This document shows, one piece after another, positions 59,950 through 64,000 of a stretch of DNA of 64,000 nt. A program made the translations under genes and the position numbers. This DNA is from Mycolicibacterium mageritense (lineage in GTDB: Bacteria > Actinomycetota > Actinomycetes > Mycobacteriales > Mycobacteriaceae), in NCBI RefSeq assembly GCF_010727475.1, contig NZ_AP022567.1, forward strand, positions 4,960,001-5,024,000, given 5' to 3'. Numbering within the stretch: the first letter of the stretch is position 1; every line of letters starts with the position of its first letter. Under the pieces are notes generated by a model. That model worked only from the letters and a program-made list of their open reading frames with translations, had not been told where the DNA came from and made no database searches.

Positions 59950-61174
59950 GATCCCCTGGCGCTTCGTTCGCCGATCGGCCGAGTACGCGGCGTTCGAACA
60001 CCAGATCCCAGGCGGTGTCCATCGCAATGGTGATGGCGCCCACCAGAACTGCGTCGTCGCCGAGTTGGCCGCCGACGACCTCGGGAACCTTCGGGATCGC
60101 CGCGGCCAGTTCCCGGCGCATGGGTTCGGACAGCAGGTCGGCGTTGCGACCGATGCCGCCGGCAAGCACGATCACGCCGGGGTCGAGCACGGCGGTCACC
60201 ACGGAGACGACGTGGGCCAGTTTCGACGCCTCGCCCGCGACGACACGCGATGCGCGGTGGTCGCCCGCGCGGGCGAGGTCGAATACGGCCTTGGCTGTCG
60301 AAACCTCCAGTCCGGCTTGATGAGCCGCCGCGACGATCGCCTGCCCGGCCGCGACGACTTCGACCGGTCCGGGCCGGTGCGCGGTCACCCCGGCGGGGAC
60401 GGTGCCGTAGGGTAGGTCGGCGATCTCACCCGCCGCGCCGTGTGCGCCGCGAAACAGCTTGCCCCCGACCAGGATCCCCAAACCGATGCCGGTGCCGACG
60501 GTCACGCACGCCACCACGTCGACGTCACGTGCCGCTCCGCGCGCATACTCGCCGACGGCGCACAAGTTCGCGTCGTTCTCGACGAGTATCTGCGAGCCGT
60601 CAGCTCCGAGCACGGTCACCAACTCGTGGAGGAGCCCGGGGCGTTCCCACCCGGGCAGGTTCGGCGCGCGGTACATGCTGCCCGCGGCGACGTCGGGGAT
60701 GCCCGGCGTTCCGAGCACGGTCACGACGATGTCGTCCGGCGCCAACCCGGCGTCTGCCACGACGCGTTGAACCGATTCGGCGACCCCGCGCAGCAGTGTC
60801 GAACCCGACCGGCTGCGATTCGGTTGTTCGTGCCGGGCGACGACGGTGCCGTCGAGATCGGCCACGGCCGCGTGCAAGACCCGCCTGCCGATGTCGACGC
60901 CGACGATGTGGCCGGCCTCGGGTGCGGCCCGGTAGACGACCGCGGCGCGGCCCGGCCGGGGAGCGCTGTGCCCGATCGCACGCACCAATCCGTGCTGTTC
61001 CAGATCCAGAAGTGCCTGCCCCACGGTCGGTTTGGACAGTCCGGTGTCAGCGGCGATCTGGGGCCGAGTTGCTTCACCGTGATGGCGCAGCCGGTCGAGC
61101 ACCAGCCGTTGGTTGAGCGCACGCATGTTCGCCGGTGTCCCGGCTTGCCGCGCTACCTGGCCAGCCAACGCCAT
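59930..61174 (-). CDS. ROK-family transcriptional regulator
   Basis: 414 residues. N-terminal winged helix (about 10-75, LNQRLVLDRLRHHGEATRPQIAADTGLSKPTVGQAL), then the ROK sugar-kinase-like domain (VGVDIGRRVLHAAVADLDG, ENDANLCAVGEY, VTVGTGIGLGILVGG). The zinc motif CxCGxxGCLE that follows the GH-x-x-GE helix in NagC/Mlc is absent (GAAGEIADLPYGT), so it probably lacks the structural zinc. ATG at 61174 follows GGAGGAG. Divergent from an APC permease; a palindrome lies between. Confidence 0.87.
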   Translation of the reverse strand: MALAGQVARQAGTPANMRALNQRLVLDRLRHHGEATRPQIAADTGLSKPTVGQALLDLEQHGLVRAIGHSAPRPGRAAVVYRAAPEAGHIVGVDIGRRVLHAAVADLDGTVVARHEQPNRSRSGSTLLRGVAESVQRVVADAGLAPDDIVVTVLGTPGIPDVAAGSMYRAPNLPGWERPGLLHELVTVLGADGSQILVENDANLCAVGEYARGAARDVDVVACVTVGTGIGLGILVGGKLFRGAHGAAGEIADLPYGTVPAGVTAHRPGPVEVVAAGQAIVAAAHQAGLEVSTAKAVFDLARAGDHRASRVVAGEASKLAHVVSVVTAVLDPGVIVLAGGIGRNADLLSEPMRRELAAAIPKVPEVVGGQLGDDAVLVGAITIAMDTAWDLVFERRVLGRSANEAPGDPRTAPR

Positions 61175-61233
61175 CTCCTCCGTCGTGATCGCAAACAGCC
61201 TACGACCGCACTCTTCCACACTCGCCCGAAGTA

Positions 61234-61254
61234 TGTTAAGAAACTTTCCTAACA
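61234..61254. promoter_or_regulatory. ROK-type operator palindrome
   Basis: A 21-bp near-perfect palindrome with outer arms TGTTA and TAACA (two mismatched pairs plus centre). It lies 16 bp before the permease ATG and 60 bp before the ROK gene. This AT-rich form resembles operators bound by actinobacterial ROK regulators. Confidence 0.65.
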
Positions 61255-61270
61255 AACTAAGGAGGCCATC

Positions 61271-62737
61271 ATGAGCGCGTCCATCAGTCCTCGGTCGTCG
61301 AGCGCCGCGGTGACCTCGCAGCCCACCCTCGAACGCAGGATCGGCCCGCTCCAGGCGACAGCGATCAACATGACGCAGATGTGCGGCATCGGTCCGTTCG
61401 TCACGATCCCGGCCATGGTCGCGACAATCGGTGGTCCGGAGGCCATGTTCGGCTGGATCATCGGGGCGATTCTCGCGCTGGCCGACGGGCTCATCTGGGC
61501 CGAACTCGGCGCCGCCATGCCAGGCGCCGGTGGTACCTACCTATACCTGCGGGAGGCGTTCCAGTACCGCACCGGACGGTTGATGCCGTTCCTGTTCGTC
61601 TGGAGCGCAGTCCTGTTCATCCCGCTCATCATGTCGACCGGCATCATCGGGCTGGTCCAATACCTGGGCTATCTGATTCCCGGTGTCACAAGCGAATCGG
61701 GAAACACCGCGCTGGGCAAGGTAATCGGCGTCGGTATCGTGCTGCTGATCATGGTGGCGCTGTTCCGCAAGATCGGGCAGATCGGCAAGCTGACAACCGC
61801 GTTGTTCGTGGTGATGCTCGTCGCGACACTCTCCACCATCGTGGCCGCCTTCACGCACTTCAGCAGCGCACAGGCGTTCGCGTTCACCCCGGGAGCGTTC
61901 GGGAGCCACGGCACCTTCTGGGCCGGTCTCGGTGCGGGGCTGGTCATCGCGGTGTATGACTACCTCGGGTACAACACAACGGCCTACCTCGGTGGGGAAG
62001 TTCGTGATCCGGGACGGACCATTCCACGGTCGATCGTCATCTCGATTCTGGGCATCATGAGCCTGTACTTCCTGCTGCAGGTCGGCGTGCTGGGCTCGGT
62101 TCCGCTCGACGAGCTCAAGACGGCGACGTCAGTTGCATCGACCGTGCTCGCGCAGGCGTGGGGTAACACGATCGCGCAGGTGATCACGGTGCTCATCGTG
62201 ATCGCGGCCATCGGCTCGGTGTTCGCGGGCCTGCTCGGCGGATCCCGCGTGCCCTATGAGGCGGCCCGCGACAAGGTGTTCCTACCGGTGTTCGGTCGCC
62301 TGCACCCGACCTTGAACCTGCCCACCGCCGGTGTGCTCACCATGGGCGCCATCACGATCATCGGATCGCTGTTCACCCTGACCACGATCATCAACGCGGC
62401 GGTGGCCACGATGGTGATCATCCAGTCGCTCGCCCAGGTCGCGGCGATCGTCGTGCTGCGACGACGCCAGCCGAATCTCCCACGCCCGTACCGGCAGTGG
62501 CTCTATCCGATCCCCACGGTCATCGCGCTCGTCGGCTGGATCTATGTCTACGTTTCGGCCGCGTGGTCGTCAATCGTGCTGTCGCTGTGCTGGATAGCAG
62601 TCGGCGTCGTCGCGTATCTCGTCTACGCGCGGGCCGAACGCACCTGGCCGTTCGGCCCCAAGGAGATCAATGAGGCCTTCGCCGGTGCTACCAGCACAGC
62701 ACACCCTGACCACACCCGCCGAAATCAATTTCCCTGA
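61271..62737 (+). CDS. APC-family amino acid/polyamine permease
   Basis: 488 residues, about twelve membrane helices. Typical first helix region LQATAINMTQMCGIGPFVTIPAMV with the unwound G-x-G-x-F segment, then GADGLIWAELGAAMPGAGGTYLY and LGYNTTAYLGGEVRDPGRTIPRSI. Broad specificity for amino acids or amines; the substrate is not visible. AAGGAGG at 61258 precedes the ATG. Control by the divergent ROK regulator is unusual for this type and suggests an amino sugar or related ligand. Confidence 0.88.
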   Translation: MSASISPRSSSAAVTSQPTLERRIGPLQATAINMTQMCGIGPFVTIPAMVATIGGPEAMFGWIIGAILALADGLIWAELGAAMPGAGGTYLYLREAFQYRTGRLMPFLFVWSAVLFIPLIMSTGIIGLVQYLGYLIPGVTSESGNTALGKVIGVGIVLLIMVALFRKIGQIGKLTTALFVVMLVATLSTIVAAFTHFSSAQAFAFTPGAFGSHGTFWAGLGAGLVIAVYDYLGYNTTAYLGGEVRDPGRTIPRSIVISILGIMSLYFLLQVGVLGSVPLDELKTATSVASTVLAQAWGNTIAQVITVLIVIAAIGSVFAGLLGGSRVPYEAARDKVFLPVFGRLHPTLNLPTAGVLTMGAITIIGSLFTLTTIINAAVATMVIIQSLAQVAAIVVLRRRQPNLPRPYRQWLYPIPTVIALVGWIYVYVSAAWSSIVLSLCWIAVGVVAYLVYARAERTWPFGPKEINEAFAGATSTAHPDHTRRNQFP

Positions 62738-62802
62738 CCCGCACGCCCCACCTACCCTGGATTGCCGCACGAACAAAGTCCGGGGGAGACAGGGGAGGGG
62801 AA

Positions 62803-64000
62803 ATGACGACGGGCCCGAGCACGGGGGACATCGCGACGCAACCCCGCGCCCAGTCGAGCGCCAACGTGATCATCGCGCTGTTGGTCGGCTCGGCGTTCGT
62901 GATGATCCTCAACGAGACCATCATGAGCGTCGCATTGCCCGCGCTGATCGTCGACCTCGACATCGCCGCGAGCACCGCGCAGTGGCTCACCAGTGGGTTC
63001 CTGTTGACCATGGCCGTCGTCATCCCGATGTCCGGCTCTCTGCTGCAACGGTTCCCGGTACGCGCCATCTACCTGGCCTCGATGACGTTGTTCTGCACGG
63101 GCACGATGGTGGCCGCGCTGGCACCGGGATTCGCGGTGCTGCTGGTGGGCCGGATCGTGCAGGCGTGCGGCACCGCGGTGATGATGCCGCTGCTGATGAC
63201 GACGGTCATGACGTTGATTCCCGCGGAACGGCGCGGGCAGATGATGGGCACCATCTCGATCGTCATCGCGGTCGCCCCGGCCATCGGGCCCACCTTGTCG
63301 GGGTTCATCCTCGGCTCGCTCGACTGGCGGTGGATGTTCTGGATCGTGCTTCCCATCGCTCTCGTGGCGCTGACCGCCGGTCTGGTGTGGCTGCGCGTCG
63401 ACGACGAAAAGCAGGATCCGACGCCGATCGACCCCGTCTCGGTGCCGCTGTCGGCGGTCGCGTTCGCGGGACTGGTGTTCGGGCTGTCGCTGTTGGGTGA
63501 ATCCGCGCACGGCCGGCAGAGCGTGCCCGCGTGGGTGCCGATGACGGTTGGCGCGGTGGCGATGGTGCTCTTCGGTGCGCGGCAGGTCCAGCTGCAGCGC
63601 CGCGACCGCGCGTTTCTCGACCTGCGGCCGTTCACCTACCGGCGATTCTCGGTGTCGCTTGGCCTGGTGGTGCTGGGCTTCATGGGATTGTTCGGCGCGA
63701 TCATCATGGTGCCGCTCTACGTCCAGGACGTGCTGAAACAGAGCGCGTTGGTCGCGGGGCTGGCCACCTTGCCGGGCGGACTGCTGATGGGCGTGGCGGG
63801 CCCGCTGGTCGGCCGCGCCTACGACCGACACGGTGCGCGGATGCTGGTCGTGCCGGGGTCGGTACTGCTGTGCGCGTCGCTGTGGGGTTTCACCGCGTTG
63901 TCGGCGGCCTCGCCGGTGTGGGAACTCGTCGGCTTGCAGACGGTCATGATGGTCGGTCTGTCAATGATGTTCACGCCGTTGATGACCGACGCACTCGGTG
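62803..64000 (+). CDS. MFS drug efflux transporter, DHA2 family (3' end outside window)
   Basis: 399 residues visible. The 14-helix DHA2 pattern is clear: MILNETIMSVALPALIVDLD in helix 1, TAQWLTSGFLL, ACGTAVMMPLLMTTVMTLIPAERRGQMMG, and VAPAIGPTLSGFILGSLDWRWMFWI (motif C plus DWRWMFW). EmrB/QacA-like proton antiporter for toxic organic cations or drugs. GGGAGGGG precedes the ATG at 62803. The C-terminus is lost beyond the window. Confidence 0.9.
   Translation, partial: MTTGPSTGDIATQPRAQSSANVIIALLVGSAFVMILNETIMSVALPALIVDLDIAASTAQWLTSGFLLTMAVVIPMSGSLLQRFPVRAIYLASMTLFCTGTMVAALAPGFAVLLVGRIVQACGTAVMMPLLMTTVMTLIPAERRGQMMGTISIVIAVAPAIGPTLSGFILGSLDWRWMFWIVLPIALVALTAGLVWLRVDDEKQDPTPIDPVSVPLSAVAFAGLVFGLSLLGESAHGRQSVPAWVPMTVGAVAMVLFGARQVQLQRRDRAFLDLRPFTYRRFSVSLGLVVLGFMGLFGAIIMVPLYVQDVLKQSALVAGLATLPGGLLMGVAGPLVGRAYDRHGARMLVVPGSVLLCASLWGFTALSAASPVWELVGLQTVMMVGLSMMFTPLMTDALG

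Noticed and set aside
1..64000. Insertion sequences or prophage
   Set aside because: No transposase, integrase or terminal inverted repeat was recognised; accessory genes are metabolic and regulatory.

Overview
The window is high-GC DNA from a fast-growing Mycobacterium (Mycolicibacterium), probably close to M. smegmatis. The evidence is gene order plus family content. From left to right the backbone matches, as I know it, the M. tuberculosis block Rv3216 to Rv3193c: acetyltransferase, entC, gpm2-like phosphatase, ParA-like ATPase, PQQ-like lipid/membrane protein, RhlE helicase, ferritin-like protein, MmpS-like protein, DUF3107, TetR, DUF3152 protease, moeZ, TIGR02569, ATL, LipV, adnA, adnB, K+ channel, nudC, mycoredoxin, uvrD2, whiB7, ABC1 kinase, cyclodehydratase-like protein, DUF2342, Lon-like protease, UPF0182 and initiator tRNA. 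The species cannot be fixed from sequence alone. GTG and TTG starts, leaderless promoters (TANNNT about 7 nt before the start codon) and ATGA overlaps are all frequent.

Accessory modules interrupt this backbone. (1) 14037-17808: a GntR/FadR regulator with a perfect palindromic operator, divergent from an HpaI-type aldolase, an MFS permease and a nitrilase-family amidase. (2) 28667-36655: acyl-CoA dehydrogenases, an XRE-cupin regulator with two matching operators flanking it, a class II aldolase plus DapA-family lyase operon, a YggS protein, and an Rrf2 regulator divergent from an NmrA-like oxidoreductase. (3) 39817-45903: seven tightly overlapping genes between whiB7 and the ABC1 kinase, made of an SsuABC-type importer plus an ACMSD-type amidohydrolase, a flavin monooxygenase and a cupin; this looks like uptake and breakdown of an aromatic or heteroaromatic compound. 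(4) 53970-64000: a berberine-bridge-type oxidase, the initiator tRNA, two SDRs, XRE/SnoaL/MarR genes, a gene-poor 630 bp stretch, a ROK regulator divergent from an APC permease, and an MFS efflux pump cut by the window end.

DNA repair is a theme of the middle: AdnAB (RecBCD-like resection motor-nuclease), an alkyltransferase-like protein, UvrD2, and a small orphan gene whose promoter holds a perfect mycobacterial LexA box. Antibiotic response is represented by whiB7 with its promoter, upstream ORF, terminator, and a possible alternative pairing that would explain attenuation.

The most unusual structures are tiny overlapping ORFs resembling mycobacterial interspersed repetitive units. A 32-bp repeat, present in two full copies and one truncated one, encodes chained 10-residue peptides between two acyl-CoA dehydrogenase genes. 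A 22-residue mini-ORF couples entC to the acetyltransferase gene by ATGA on both sides. A 34-bp tandem array (3.6 copies) fills the divergent promoter region between lipV and adnA.
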